Positions 1-8,663 of a DNA stretch of 64,000 nt are shown here, piece after piece. A model generated the notes under the pieces. It worked only from the letters and a program-made list of their open reading frames with translations. It was not told the origin of the DNA and searched no databases. This DNA is from Clostridium sp. chh4-2 (GTDB lineage: Bacteria > Bacillota > Clostridia > Lachnospirales > Lachnospiraceae): NCBI RefSeq assembly GCF_002899675.1, contig NZ_PKUU01000022.1:59142-123141 (forward strand). Reading direction: 5' to 3'. Made by a program: the position numbers and the translations under genes. Each line of letters begins with the position of its first letter. Position 1 is the first letter of the stretch.

Positions 1-613
1 AATTCATGGGGATCTGAAATGCCCTGCACATCTCTTCATCCCATGTTCCTTTTTCCATATGAAACCAATGATATCCATAGGCCTGAGACAGATCCTGGGA
101 ACAGAACCCTGTCAGTTTCAATACCAGATAGCTGTTGGACTGGAGAAACTGTTCCGTCTTTTTATAGATCTCGGGCCTGTATTCCCTGAACCACAGAACC
201 TTGCCCGTGGAATAAAACGGCTGCAAAAGATTTCCCGCCGCCGCAAATATCCGTTTCTCTCCGATCTTCCTGTTATAGAAGGCGCAGATCTCTTCCGACC
301 TGGTATCCAGCCAGATCGGGGAATCCGCCAGCACCTCTCCGCTTCGCCCTATGGGAACTGCGCTCCAGCTCTGACCGTCGACTCCGATCCCCGCAATCTG
401 CCCGGGGCTGACTTTACCATTGTCCAGACACTCCCGCACCGCCTCGCAGGCCGCCTTCCACCATTCTTCCGGATTTTGCTGCGCATACCCCGGCAATGGA
501 CGTTCAGTTGGGTAAGATTTTGTCGAAAAAGCCAGAGCACTGCCCGCCCTGTCAAAAACTGCGGCCTTACAGGAACTGGTTCCTATATCAATTCCCAGCA
601 AATACTGTTTCAT
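1..613 (-). CDS. FGGY-family carbohydrate kinase, xylulokinase-like (C-terminus beyond window)
   Basis: The reading frame stays open from the ATG at 613 to the window edge, giving about 204 N-terminal residues of a roughly 500-residue family. The start MKQYLLGIDIGTSSCKAAVF carries the phosphate-1 loop of the ASKHA fold (DIGTSS), followed by GYAQQNPEEWW and IAGIGVDGQSWSAVPI, typical of the xylulokinase branch. Such enzymes phosphorylate a pentose, ketose or related sugar in the cytosol; the substrate cannot be told from this half. It is the last visible gene of a unit that reads transporter, sulfatase, aldolase, kinase, and starts 21 bases after the aldolase stop, so kinase and aldolase probably act in series. 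The fold is clear, the substrate open. Confidence 0.9.
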   Translation of the reverse strand, partial: MKQYLLGIDIGTSSCKAAVFDRAGSALAFSTKSYPTERPLPGYAQQNPEEWWKAACEAVRECLDNGKVSPGQIAGIGVDGQSWSAVPIGRSGEVLADSPIWLDTRSEEICAFYNRKIGEKRIFAAAGNLLQPFYSTGKVLWFREYRPEIYKKTEQFLQSNSYLVLKLTGFCSQDLSQAYGYHWFHMEKGTWDEEMCRAFQIPMN

Positions 614-633
614 CAGTCACATCCCCTTTTCCG

Positions 634-1482
634 TCAGGCTCTGTCCATCGATCCGCACACCTGGATTCTTCTCTTCACCTGTTCTTTCACATGCCCGATT
701 CCTGTAAGCCCCAGCTTCTTGGGATCATACGTATCCGGACTTCCCTTTAAAAGTTCCCTGACCGCACCCGTATAAGCCACTCTCAGTTCTGTGGCAAAAT
801 TGACCTTACAAATCCCTCTGCTTATGCATTCCCTCACCTCATCGTCTTCAAGCCCGGATGCTCCGTGAAGGACCAGAGGCACCGAAACTGTCCGGCGGAT
901 CTGTGAAAGACGTTCCTTATCCAGCACAGGAGTTCCCACGTAAAATCCATGGGCAGTTCCGATAGCCACCGCTAAAGACTGAATCTTCGTCCGCTCCGCA
1001 AATTCCGCGGCCTGCGCCGGGTCCGTATTATAATCATTTTCGGCTTCCAGATCATCTTCTTTTCCGCCCACTTTGCCCAGCTCCGCTTCCACCGGAATCC
1101 CGTTAGGTCCGGCTGCCTCCACCACCCGTTTCGTAAGGGCGATGTTTTCTTCAAAGGGCAGTTTCGATCCGTCTATCATAACGGAAGTGTATCCTGCCAC
1201 CAAAGCCTGAACCGCCAGGCCAAAACTGTCCCCGTGGTCCAGATGAAGGGCGATCGGAATCCTTGCCCCGGCCGCTTCTGCTCTCACCATTGCCACAAAT
1301 GTGGACAGGGTGCCGTATGTAACCGTTGACGGAGTCGTCTGGAGTATAACCGGCGCATTCATCTCTTCCGCACCCCGAATCACCGCCTTCACCATCTCCA
1401 TATTTTCCACGTTGAACGCCCCCACGGCATAGCCCTTTGCCTGAGCATCCAAAAGCATTTGATGCGATGTAACCAATCCCAT
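634..1482 (-). CDS. Class II fructose/tagatose-bisphosphate aldolase family protein (GatY/KbaY/FbaA-like)
   Basis: A 282-residue zinc-dependent ketose-bisphosphate aldolase, cleaving a ketose (bis)phosphate into two three-carbon units in the cytosol. Visible marks are the HLDHGDS segment with the catalytic Asp and a zinc His, VMIDGSKLPFEEN, VEAELGKVGG, the AIGTAHGFY zinc-His segment and LVLHGASGLEDDEV followed by KVNFATELR, which binds phosphate. Two in-frame ATGs exist at 1488 and 1482. GGAGG lies only 2 bases before the first but 8 before the second, so 1482 is chosen. A short GCCG/CGGC hairpin (1501-1515) sits directly before the ribosome site. It lies between the sulfatase and an FGGY kinase; the natural reading is kinase then aldolase on the desulfated sugar. 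FbaA versus GatY substrate cannot be decided. Confidence 0.92.
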   Translation of the reverse strand: MGLVTSHQMLLDAQAKGYAVGAFNVENMEMVKAVIRGAEEMNAPVILQTTPSTVTYGTLSTFVAMVRAEAAGARIPIALHLDHGDSFGLAVQALVAGYTSVMIDGSKLPFEENIALTKRVVEAAGPNGIPVEAELGKVGGKEDDLEAENDYNTDPAQAAEFAERTKIQSLAVAIGTAHGFYVGTPVLDKERLSQIRRTVSVPLVLHGASGLEDDEVRECISRGICKVNFATELRVAYTGAVRELLKGSPDTYDPKKLGLTGIGHVKEQVKRRIQVCGSMDRA

Positions 1483-1549
1483 TCTCATTTCCTCCGTTCC
1501 GCCGCTTCATACGGCCCTTCCGCTCCGGATTTCTCCGCCTTTCCCGTTT

Positions 1550-3004
1550 TTATACGTCCACATGGCTGGTGTAGCCGAGAGGCTCATAGCTGGAATAATG
1601 TTTTGAATATTTTCCCGCCCGGTCTAACTGCCCGTTTCCTGTCACCCGTTCCAGTCTCCCGTCCAGATCGGGATTGACATACCGTTCAAACCAGGTTTCC
1701 AGACGGTTTTTAAGCTCCAAAATCCTGGCCGCACACCGATCCTCGCCGATCCGGTTATGTTCTTCGTCCGGGTCCGATACCAAATCATAATATTCGTCCA
1801 TGCCATAGGGATACCGGTAAACCAGTTTATCCGTATAGGTACGGATCATCCGCACCGGTCCATACTCGTCAAATATCACAATGCTGTCATCCTTGTCCAC
1901 TGATCCGCCTTGACCGGTCAGCAGTTTGGAAAAGCTCTTTCCCGGAAGCTCCGGACGTTTTGGTACATCCAGCTTCAGATATTCCAGAATGGTCGGCATA
2001 AAATCATAGGCGCTCACCATATGATCCACTGTCATACCTCCGGGAATCCGGTCCGGATGCCATGCGATAAACGGCACACGGATGGAGGTATCATACATAT
2101 TGGCGGGAAATGTTCCGTTGCCCTTTCCCCATATTCCGTGATGCCCGCAGTTAAAGCCATTATCGGCTGTAAAAATAACAAGGGTATTTTCATAAATCCC
2201 GGCTTCTTTTAGATGTTCCATGATCCTGCCAACGCCTCTGTCCACGCCCGTAACTGCCGCATAATAACCGGCCAGGCTCTCCTTGGGATTCATGGCATTT
2301 TCCCGGGTCAGCGCATCCGGCGCCGTGGAAAAGATGGCCCATGGATGCAGTTCCCTCACCGGGCAGGAATGAAACTCACAGCCGTCATAAAGCTTCACCA
2401 GCTCGTCCGGGTGGTTGTGATTGGTCCATGGGCTGTGAGGGGCTGTATAATGAACGGCCAGATAGAACGGATCATCCGTTTGAACCAGCTGGTCCATAAA
2501 CTCAATGGCGTTGTCCGTAATCGCGTCCGTCACATATCCCTTTTCCTCTATCAGCTGTCCATTTTTAATCATCGGGGCATTATAATAATTGCCCCCGCCA
2601 CGCTGGTGTGTATACCACATGGAGAATCCTTTCTGAGGATTGATGCTGTCTCCGAGATGCCATTTCCCGCTGAGAGCCAGCTTGTAGCCGGCGTCTTTCA
2701 AGTCCTCCGTATACCCTCTCATACCTTTCAGATATTCGATGGCCTCATCACCCGTATTCCCTTTTCTGATCCAGTCATGTACTCCATGCTGGGACGGAAT
2801 CCGTCCTGTTAACAAAGAAGCGCGGGCCGGCGAACAGACCGGTGAGGCGCAAAAGAAGTTTTCGAATCTGGCCCCATCTGCAGCCAGCTGATCCAGGTTC
2901 GGGGTTATAATGTCCTGATTCCCGTTGGCGCCCAGCGCCCAATACCCCTGGTCATCCGTCATCACAAATACAATATTCGGACGGCTTTTATCTAAATTAG
3001 CCAT
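1550..3004 (-). CDS. Cytosolic Cys-type sulfatase (S1 family)
   Basis: A 484-residue alkaline-phosphatase-fold sulfatase that hydrolyses a sulfate ester. The N-terminal metal-binding TDDQG (residues 16-20), the modification motif CSPAR (57-61), GKWHLG (113-118), HYTAPHSPW (185-193) and DNGFNCGHHG (281-290) are all present. The modified residue is Cys, so the formylglycine must be made by a radical-SAM anaerobic maturase or an FGE; neither gene is in the window. There is no signal peptide (the start is MANLDKSRPNIVFV), so desulfation should happen inside the cell after uptake. The gene starts 15 bases after the second ATPase gene and ends 67 bases before the aldolase start. The substrate is unknown; choline sulfatase or an arylsulfatase is possible, but the aldolase and kinase favour a sulfated sugar. 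Confidence 0.92.
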   Translation of the reverse strand: MANLDKSRPNIVFVMTDDQGYWALGANGNQDIITPNLDQLAADGARFENFFCASPVCSPARASLLTGRIPSQHGVHDWIRKGNTGDEAIEYLKGMRGYTEDLKDAGYKLALSGKWHLGDSINPQKGFSMWYTHQRGGGNYYNAPMIKNGQLIEEKGYVTDAITDNAIEFMDQLVQTDDPFYLAVHYTAPHSPWTNHNHPDELVKLYDGCEFHSCPVRELHPWAIFSTAPDALTRENAMNPKESLAGYYAAVTGVDRGVGRIMEHLKEAGIYENTLVIFTADNGFNCGHHGIWGKGNGTFPANMYDTSIRVPFIAWHPDRIPGGMTVDHMVSAYDFMPTILEYLKLDVPKRPELPGKSFSKLLTGQGGSVDKDDSIVIFDEYGPVRMIRTYTDKLVYRYPYGMDEYYDLVSDPDEEHNRIGEDRCAARILELKNRLETWFERYVNPDLDGRLERVTGNGQLDRAGKYSKHYSSYEPLGYTSHVDV

Positions 3005-3019
3005 ACTTCCTCCATTCTG

Positions 3020-3760
3020 CTACCACCATTTAATCTGGTCGGTAATATATTTTCTCAGTTTTATAAATTCCTCCGAGGTCACATCCCGCGGATGGGGCAG
3101 ATCGATATTCACCACTTCCTTAATCACGGTGGGCTTATTGCTCAGAATAATCACTTTTTCCGCCAAATACACCGCCTCTTCTATGTTATGGGTAATGAAT
3201 AAAACCGTGCTGTCAAACTCCTTCCACAGCTTCAGAATCTCATCCTCCAGATAGAAACGCATCTTAATATCCATCTGCCCATAAGGCTCGTCCATCAACA
3301 GCAGGTCCGGATAGGTGCTGAAGGCCCGCCCTATGATCACCCGCTGCTCGCTGCTCACGGACAGCTCCCTGGGATAGGCGTTCTCAAATTCCGTAAGTCC
3401 CAGCAGTTTTAAGATCCGGTTCACCCTTAAATTCATCTCTTTTTTCGGAATCCTCTTGATTTTCAGGCCGAATTCCAGATTTTTTCTCACATTCAGCCAA
3501 GGCATAGCCGAGGGTTCCTGAAATGCAAATGAAATGTTATGTTTTTTCGGATCGGCCGGTTCCCCGTCGATATACAGCTCTCCTGAAGAAGGCGTATAGA
3601 TACGGGTCAGCAGGTTTAAAAATGTGGTTTTTCCACAGCCCGTAGGTCCCACCACGCAGACAAATTCCCCTTTTTGAATCTCGAAGTTCAGATCATTGAG
3701 CACCAACATATCACCGAACTGTTTTGTTAAGTGCTCCACCTTGATTTTGCTTTCTCCCAT
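3020..3760 (-). CDS. ABC importer ATPase 1, SsuB/TauB-like, with degenerate signature motif
   Basis: A 246-residue nucleotide-binding subunit of a nitrate/sulfonate/taurine-type importer. Walker A is GPTGCGKTT (38-46), the Q-loop Gln is near 81, Walker B with catalytic Glu is LLLMDEP (153-159) and the switch His is 191 (FITHNIEEA). The ABC signature, expected as LSGGQ or LSGGM, is instead LSVSSEQ (133-139). The companion ATPase just upstream has an intact signature but lacks the switch His, so the two probably form a heterodimer with one consensus and one degenerate site. It starts 15 bases after the stop of ATPase 2. The family is clear; loss of signature function is inference. Confidence 0.93.
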   Translation of the reverse strand: MGESKIKVEHLTKQFGDMLVLNDLNFEIQKGEFVCVVGPTGCGKTTFLNLLTRIYTPSSGELYIDGEPADPKKHNISFAFQEPSAMPWLNVRKNLEFGLKIKRIPKKEMNLRVNRILKLLGLTEFENAYPRELSVSSEQRVIIGRAFSTYPDLLLMDEPYGQMDIKMRFYLEDEILKLWKEFDSTVLFITHNIEEAVYLAEKVIILSNKPTVIKEVVNIDLPHPRDVTSEEFIKLRKYITDQIKWW

Positions 3761-3775
3761 ATGCCTGCCTCCCGC

Positions 3776-4543
3776 CTACAATGCCAAATCCGTGTTATCC
3801 GAGATCTCACGCCGGAGCTGTAAAAACTCTTTCTGCATGGTATCCCGCGGCTTCGGAAGATTTACGTTGTAGATTTCCTTAATTCTGGCCGGGCAGCTGG
3901 TAAACAGAATAATCCTGTCCCCCAGCAGCAAAGCCTCTTCTATATTATTTGTCACAAATATAATCGTTCTTTTTTCCTTCTGCGCGATATCCAGCACTTC
4001 ATTCTGCATGTTATACCTGGTCTGTGCGTCCAATGCGCCAAAAGGTTCGTCCATAATCAGCAGCTTCGGTTCATTGCTGTAAGCCCTGGCGATTCCCACC
4101 CGCTGTTTCATACCTCCGGAAAGCTGATAGGGATAATGATTTTCATACTTGTTAAGTCCCACCAGATCAATAAAATGCTGGGCGGTCTGCCGCCTCTTTT
4201 CCTTGGATATCCCTCTCATCTTAGGCCCGAATTCTGTATTTTCCATCACCGTCAGCCACGGAAGAAGGCCTGTTTTCTGGAACACCATGCCCATCTGAGG
4301 ATTGGGCCCTTTTACCTCTTCTCCGTCTAAAGTAACCTTTCCTTCATCTGCGTCTAAAATCCCTGCCATAATATTCAAAAGCACAGTTTTTCCGCACCGG
4401 CCCGGCCCCAGCAATACGAGAAATTCATTGTCATACACCTCAAATGAAACGTCCTCCACAACCTCCCGTTTCTTCCCTTTTGCGCTGACAAATGTCTTGC
4501 TGATATGTTCCAGATTTACTCGGACTTTATGTGACTGTTCCAT
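3776..4543 (-). CDS. ABC importer ATPase 2, SsuB/TauB-like, switch His replaced by Asn
   Basis: A 255-residue partner ATPase. Walker A is GPGRCGKT (46-53), the Q-loop is near 89, the signature is a textbook LSGGMKQ (141-147) and Walker B is LLIMDEP (161-167). The H-loop reads FVTNNIEEA, so the usual His is Asn 199; the codon is AAT and nothing suggests a frameshift. The ATG at 4543 has AGGAGA 8 bases upstream and overlaps the end of the upstream permease gene by 28 bases, implying translational coupling. With ATPase 1 it would power import through the two permeases. Sulfonates, sulfate esters and nitrate are family substrates; the downstream sulfatase favours a sulfate ester. Confidence 0.93.
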   Translation of the reverse strand: MEQSHKVRVNLEHISKTFVSAKGKKREVVEDVSFEVYDNEFLVLLGPGRCGKTVLLNIMAGILDADEGKVTLDGEEVKGPNPQMGMVFQKTGLLPWLTVMENTEFGPKMRGISKEKRRQTAQHFIDLVGLNKYENHYPYQLSGGMKQRVGIARAYSNEPKLLIMDEPFGALDAQTRYNMQNEVLDIAQKEKRTIIFVTNNIEEALLLGDRIILFTSCPARIKEIYNVNLPKPRDTMQKEFLQLRREISDNTDLAL

Positions 4544-5343
4544 GGGCAGATTCTCCTTTCAATCAAATTGGTAAGAACAGAGAGCATGGCTCCGGTGACG
4601 CCGATTGCCACCATACCGGACATGACCAGTTTCATGTTATAAGCTTCCATCCCCCTGTTTATCATAAATCCCAGACCCGATTTAGCCGCCAGCATTTCAG
4701 CCGCCAGAACTACCATTAAAGACATGCTGGTAGCGTTGCGGATTCCCGCAAATATGGTGGGCAGGGCGGCTGGAAGCACGATTTTCCACAAAAGCTGGCT
4801 TTGGGACGATGCGTTAAACATTCTCCCAACATCCAGATAAAGCGGCGACACCAGTTTAATCCCCGTATAAGAATTTACCACAATCGGCATCAGCGCGCCG
4901 ATAAATATCATGATAATCTTGGCTTTTTCACCGATTCCGAACCACATGATCATCAGAGGAATCCAGGCCAGAACGGGGATCGGACGGATACATTCAAACA
5001 GAGTGCCCAAAGTGGCCCGCACCATAGGATTCCACCCGATCAAAATCCCCAGAGGAATTCCTGCCAGCATAGCGAAAAACAAGGCAATACAAACCCTGCG
5101 CAGGCTTATGGCCACATGTCCCAGCAGCGTATAGCCGCTTAACGGATGAACCATAAGATCCGCCAGCTGTCTGAGCACTTCCGCAGGTGTGGGAAATGCT
5201 TCCGTATTAATATTTGAAGCCGCAAACCACATGCACAGCATGATCCCCAAACCCACAAACGGAATCACCAGATAAATCAGTTTTATCCAAACGCTTTCCT
5301 TCGCGGTATCGCTTCCATGTTCAATCTGATTTTCAACCTTCAT
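4516..5343 (-). CDS. ABC importer permease, SsuC/TauC-like (second of two)
   Basis: A 275-residue inner-membrane subunit with about six hydrophobic spans, starting after a short charged N-terminus. The region ending in KIVLPAALPTIFAGIRNATS is the cytoplasmic EAA-type loop that docks on the ATPases in the BPD_transp_1 family. Its ATG overlaps the stop of the other permease as ATGA, and its 3' end overlaps the ATPase 2 gene by 28 bases. Two different permeases with two different ATPases point to a fully heteromeric importer rather than the usual homodimeric SsuBC core. The family assignment is firm, the substrate is not. Confidence 0.92.
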   Translation of the reverse strand: MKVENQIEHGSDTAKESVWIKLIYLVIPFVGLGIMLCMWFAASNINTEAFPTPAEVLRQLADLMVHPLSGYTLLGHVAISLRRVCIALFFAMLAGIPLGILIGWNPMVRATLGTLFECIRPIPVLAWIPLMIMWFGIGEKAKIIMIFIGALMPIVVNSYTGIKLVSPLYLDVGRMFNASSQSQLLWKIVLPAALPTIFAGIRNATSMSLMVVLAAEMLAAKSGLGFMINRGMEAYNMKLVMSGMVAIGVTGAMLSVLTNLIERRICPWNSHIKSE

Positions 5344-6116
5344 ACCACGCCTCCTTTGTTGACCTTTTTCTCAACGAAAGAAAATATAGCCGTAAAGATA
5401 TAGCCGATTGCGCCGATCACCACCATCCCCAGCACCACAATATCCGCTCTGCCAAATGTACGGGCCATGCTGATCATGTATCCCAGTCCCGCAGAAGCCG
5501 CCAGCATCTCAGCCGCCACCAGAGTTCCCCAGGAATTTGACAGTGCCACTCTCATGCCTGCAAAGATAAGCGGAATGGAGGAAGGAACCCCAACATGTAA
5601 AAATGTATAAAAATTAGACGCGCCATAAGTTTTCGCCACATTCACCAGCGCCTTATTAGTCTGCCGTATTCCCGTATAAGAGTTCAGCACGCAGGGAATA
5701 AAAGAGGACATGAATATGATGGTCGCCTTAGCCCTCAGCCCCACGCCGATCCAAACGATCATCAGCGGAATCCAGGAAACAGCCGGGATCGGACGGACAA
5801 GTTCAAACAATGGCCTGATAAAGCGGTCAAACAAACGGTACCACCCCATTAAAAGCCCCAGCGGAACTCCGATTATCACCGCCAGAGAAAAGCCGAGAAG
5901 GGATATTTTTAGGCTGGCGATAATGTTGGTGGAAAGAAGCGCCCCGTCCGGCCCAATACTGCCCAGTTTAAATATAAATGCATCATATACTTCTAACGGC
6001 GACGGCGTATATCTCCCCACCAGAAGATCCCGGGAGGCCAAAGCCTCCCAGATCACCAGAAATACGACCAACGTTGCCACTGTTATCAAAGAATATTTCA
6101 GATTTTGTTTTCCCAT
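5340..6116 (-). CDS. ABC importer permease, SsuC/TauC-like (first of two)
   Basis: A 258-residue membrane subunit homologous to the neighbouring permease; both share the stretches RPIPVLAWIPLMI and RPIPAVSWIPLMI and the GTLVAAEMLAA or VVLAAEMLAA motif of this subfamily. The docking loop is HVGVPSSIPLIFAGMRVALS. It follows the binding-protein gene by 27 bases and overlaps the next permease by four bases (ATGA). It forms half of the membrane channel. The ribosome site before the 6116 ATG is weak (GGGG with 8-base spacing), so expression may depend partly on reinitiation. Confidence 0.92.
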   Translation of the reverse strand: MGKQNLKYSLITVATLVVFLVIWEALASRDLLVGRYTPSPLEVYDAFIFKLGSIGPDGALLSTNIIASLKISLLGFSLAVIIGVPLGLLMGWYRLFDRFIRPLFELVRPIPAVSWIPLMIVWIGVGLRAKATIIFMSSFIPCVLNSYTGIRQTNKALVNVAKTYGASNFYTFLHVGVPSSIPLIFAGMRVALSNSWGTLVAAEMLAASAGLGYMISMARTFGRADIVVLGMVVIGAIGYIFTAIFSFVEKKVNKGGVV

Positions 6117-6143
6117 ATCTATAACCCCATTCCAATGCCGATT

Positions 6144-7400
6144 TTATTTTCCGTCCAAAGACTGCAGCCCTTCCTTGATAAACAGATACTCCTGATTTTT
6201 AATCATATTCTGGCGGTCTTCTTCCGTATAGTTGCCTTGTTCGATATAGAAATCCATAATTCCCATCAGCATATCGAGAGCTTTTACCATCTCTCCGTTG
6301 TCATTGGACACCTTATTTGAGAAATAATCCATATTCTCATTTTGGCTGTAATAATAGGTATCTTTCAGATAAGCCAGGTTTTCTTCATATGATACTGCGG
6401 TTCCTTCAGCCTCACACCACTCGGTCATCATATGAGCCGCTTTTTCCATATTGGCATCGTCCGCCTGCATCCATTCCAACGTTGCAAAATGGATTTCCAG
6501 CATCTTTTCCAAAGCGCTTCTTATCTGAGGATCTTCCCATGCCTTATCATTGGTAAAATATGCGGTTACCAGATTGACGCCGATGGAATGTCCGTCCATA
6601 ACCACTTCATAATTCTTGTCCAGTTCTTCCGCATAACAGAGGAAATTCCAAAGCCCCCAGATCTCTCCTTTTTTTGCATACAGAGCCGTATTGATATTCT
6701 CCGCATTCATATAGACCGGAGTGATATCCTGAAGATTCAAACCGATTTTATTCAATCCTACAGACATGACGTACTGAAGGGTGGAGCCTGACGGCATGTA
6801 AACCTCTTTTCCTTTCCAGTCTTCTGCCGTTCCCCGAAATCCCGTCTCACTGCTGATCTCTTTTGATGCCAGCGGATGATCCTTCTGCACATAAAATTTT
6901 TGAGCTACCGAGTCGTCCGAAAGCCAGCAGAGCATTCTGGCATTTCCCGTGGCACATCCGACTGCAATTCCGCCGATGCCGCTTCCCGCAAAATCAACTT
7001 CTCCGGCAGTCAAGGCTTCCACTGATAAAGGACCTGTAGGGCTGGGATAGAAATCCAGCGTAATTCCCGCTTTTTCCAAGCCGCCGCTGGCCCAAGCTAT
7101 GTAAAGAGGCATAACCAGCTGATTTCCCACGCCTCCCGCATATCTTAAAGTCGTAGGCGTTTCCAGCGGTTCGATAGCATCATAGACCGCCATCAGCCCG
7201 TTATCGTCGTTTTCAGCCGCAGCAGCTGTTTCTTTCGTCTCCTGAGACGTCTCTTTTTTTTCAGCGGCAGAAGAGGCTGCCGTCGTGTTCTTAGGTTCTT
7301 CTTTGCCTGATGAACATCCGCCAATAGATGTGACCGTCATAACAGCTGCCATCAGCAATGCGATTCCTTTACCCCAACCAGAATTCATTCTTTTTTTCAT
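6144..7400 (-). CDS. ABC importer substrate-binding lipoprotein (NMT1/SsuA-like)
   Basis: A 418-residue extracellular binding protein. The start at 7400 is preferred because AAGGAG lies 6 bases upstream and the protein then opens with a lipoprotein signal (MKKRMNSG, hydrophobic core, lipobox SIGGC followed by SSGKEE). A Ser/Glu/Ala-rich linker follows, then ATTLRYAGGVGNQLVMPLYIAW and LTAGEVDFAGSGIGGIAVGC, characteristic of sulfonate, nitrate and thiamine-precursor binding proteins. It is the promoter-proximal gene of the unit and faces a LysR gene across 167 bases of AT-rich DNA. It should be lipid-anchored outside the membrane. The ligand is unknown; sulfated sugar or sulfonate is inferred from the operon. 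Confidence 0.9.
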   Translation of the reverse strand: MKKRMNSGWGKGIALLMAAVMTVTSIGGCSSGKEEPKNTTAASSAAEKKETSQETKETAAAAENDDNGLMAVYDAIEPLETPTTLRYAGGVGNQLVMPLYIAWASGGLEKAGITLDFYPSPTGPLSVEALTAGEVDFAGSGIGGIAVGCATGNARMLCWLSDDSVAQKFYVQKDHPLASKEISSETGFRGTAEDWKGKEVYMPSGSTLQYVMSVGLNKIGLNLQDITPVYMNAENINTALYAKKGEIWGLWNFLCYAEELDKNYEVVMDGHSIGVNLVTAYFTNDKAWEDPQIRSALEKMLEIHFATLEWMQADDANMEKAAHMMTEWCEAEGTAVSYEENLAYLKDTYYYSQNENMDYFSNKVSNDNGEMVKALDMLMGIMDFYIEQGNYTEEDRQNMIKNQEYLFIKEGLQSLDGK

Positions 7401-7567
7401 AGTCTTCTCCTTTTGTTTTAATTGTACATTTTGTTTCTGATGCATTTTGTTTTTTTGTTACTTTTTATCTGTTTTCATTATATATCTTGCATAATGTATT
7501 GTAAAATATTATAATTTAATATATTTCATAGCTTTTTACCTATAGATAAAATGGAAAGGAGATTCCA
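7401..7567. promoter_or_regulatory. Divergent LysR control region
   Basis: AT-rich spacer between the divergent binding-protein and LysR genes. It is dense in TATA-like runs, including TATATATCTTGCATAATGTA and TAAAATATTATAATTTAATA. A shared, autoregulated LysR operator is expected here from the gene arrangement; no single operator can be fixed by eye. Confidence 0.55.
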
Positions 7568-8452
7568 GTGACTTTACGCCATCTCAGAATATTCGTAGCC
7601 GTCTGCCAGGAAGGTTCCATGACCGGCGCTGCAAAAAAACTCTATATTACACAGCCATCCATCAGTATCGCCATCAAAGAGCTGGAAGAACATTACGGTT
7701 CCAATTTATTCGAGCGCACATCCCGCAAGATGTACCTCACCCCTGTTGGCAAGAATATCCTAAACTATTCCCAGCAGATTCTGGGCCTATATGACGAAAT
7801 GGATACTTCCAGCAAATCCCTTTATGCTCAGAACGAACTGCGGATCGGCTGCGGAATCGATTTCGGCAAGCTGATGATCGCCAGAATCGTCAAACAGTTT
7901 TCTTCCACCCACCCCAACTGCCGTCTGAAAGTTATTGTTAACAGCTCGGAAATCACAGAGCCCATGCTCCTTGACAACCAGCTGGATTTGAGCATCATGG
8001 AGGGCACGACCCATACCCGGGACTTAAAGCTGATAAAACTGCTTTCCTCGCCTTTAGTCGCCATCTGCAATGCCGGTCATCCTTTGGCTTCCAAACACTC
8101 CATCACAATCAACGATTTTAAAGGCGTTCCCCTGCTTCTCCGCGAAAAATACAGCCCCACCCGGAATGCCGTGGACCTCTATTTTGAAAGCCATAACTTC
8201 ACCGCTGACCCAAGATGGGAAAGCATCAGCGCCCAGGCCCTGATCGAAGCGGTACAGGAAGGATTGGGCGTGGCTCTGCTCCCCTTGGACCATGTTACTA
8301 TGTTCCCTTCCGATCATACCGTGGTGCTGAATATAGAGGATTTTGAAGTGCTGCGTTTTATTAACATTGTCTATAATAAAAAGAAAATCCTGTCCCCCCT
8401 CATGCTGGAATTTATTGAACATTGCAAAAATTATGTAGCTTCTTGTTTGTAG
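7568..8452 (+). CDS. LysR-family transcriptional regulator of the sulfatase/ABC unit
   Basis: A 294-residue LysR-type regulator. The winged helix-turn-helix occupies roughly residues 1-60 (LRHLRIFVAVCQEGSMTGAA, then KKLYITQPSISIAIKELE), followed by the two-lobed effector domain. The start is GTG, with AAAGGAGA upstream at good spacing. It is divergent from the ABC/sulfatase unit, the classic position for a regulator of that unit, with the imported compound or a breakdown product as likely effector. It ends about 130 bases before a strong bidirectional terminator. Confidence 0.93.
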   Translation: MTLRHLRIFVAVCQEGSMTGAAKKLYITQPSISIAIKELEEHYGSNLFERTSRKMYLTPVGKNILNYSQQILGLYDEMDTSSKSLYAQNELRIGCGIDFGKLMIARIVKQFSSTHPNCRLKVIVNSSEITEPMLLDNQLDLSIMEGTTHTRDLKLIKLLSSPLVAICNAGHPLASKHSITINDFKGVPLLLREKYSPTRNAVDLYFESHNFTADPRWESISAQALIEAVQEGLGVALLPLDHVTMFPSDHTVVLNIEDFEVLRFINIVYNKKKILSPLMLEFIEHCKNYVASCL

Positions 8453-8583
8453 ATGGGTATGCACGGAATCGGGAGGCGGGGCAGATAAGCAAAGGCCTAA
8501 ACAGGCATCCGAGCCGGAGAACGACGGTAAAAACAGCTGGGATTCGGGATCCCCCCCTAAGTAATACTAAAGCCGGTGAAAGC

Positions 8584-8637
8584 AAAAAGAGACAGGTACA
8601 AACTGAATTCAAAATCAGTTTGTACCTGTCTCTTTTT
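8584..8637. terminator. Strong bidirectional terminator
   Basis: A perfect 23-base inverted repeat, AAAAAGAGACAGGTACAAAC plus TGA and its complement, around an 8-base loop (8607-8614). The arms end in A5 and T5, so each strand gives a stem followed by a U-run. It sits between the convergent LysR and metallo-hydrolase genes and can stop both. Confidence 0.88.
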
Positions 8638-8663
8638 GTTTTTGCGCTCCGTGTATCTCTAAA

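Noticed and set aside
1..7400. Sulfoquinovose (sulfo-EMP) pathway
   Set aside because: The marker genes for the sulfoquinovosidase, isomerase, PfkB-type kinase and sulfolactaldehyde reductase are not seen; the kinase is FGGY-type and a sulfatase is present instead.
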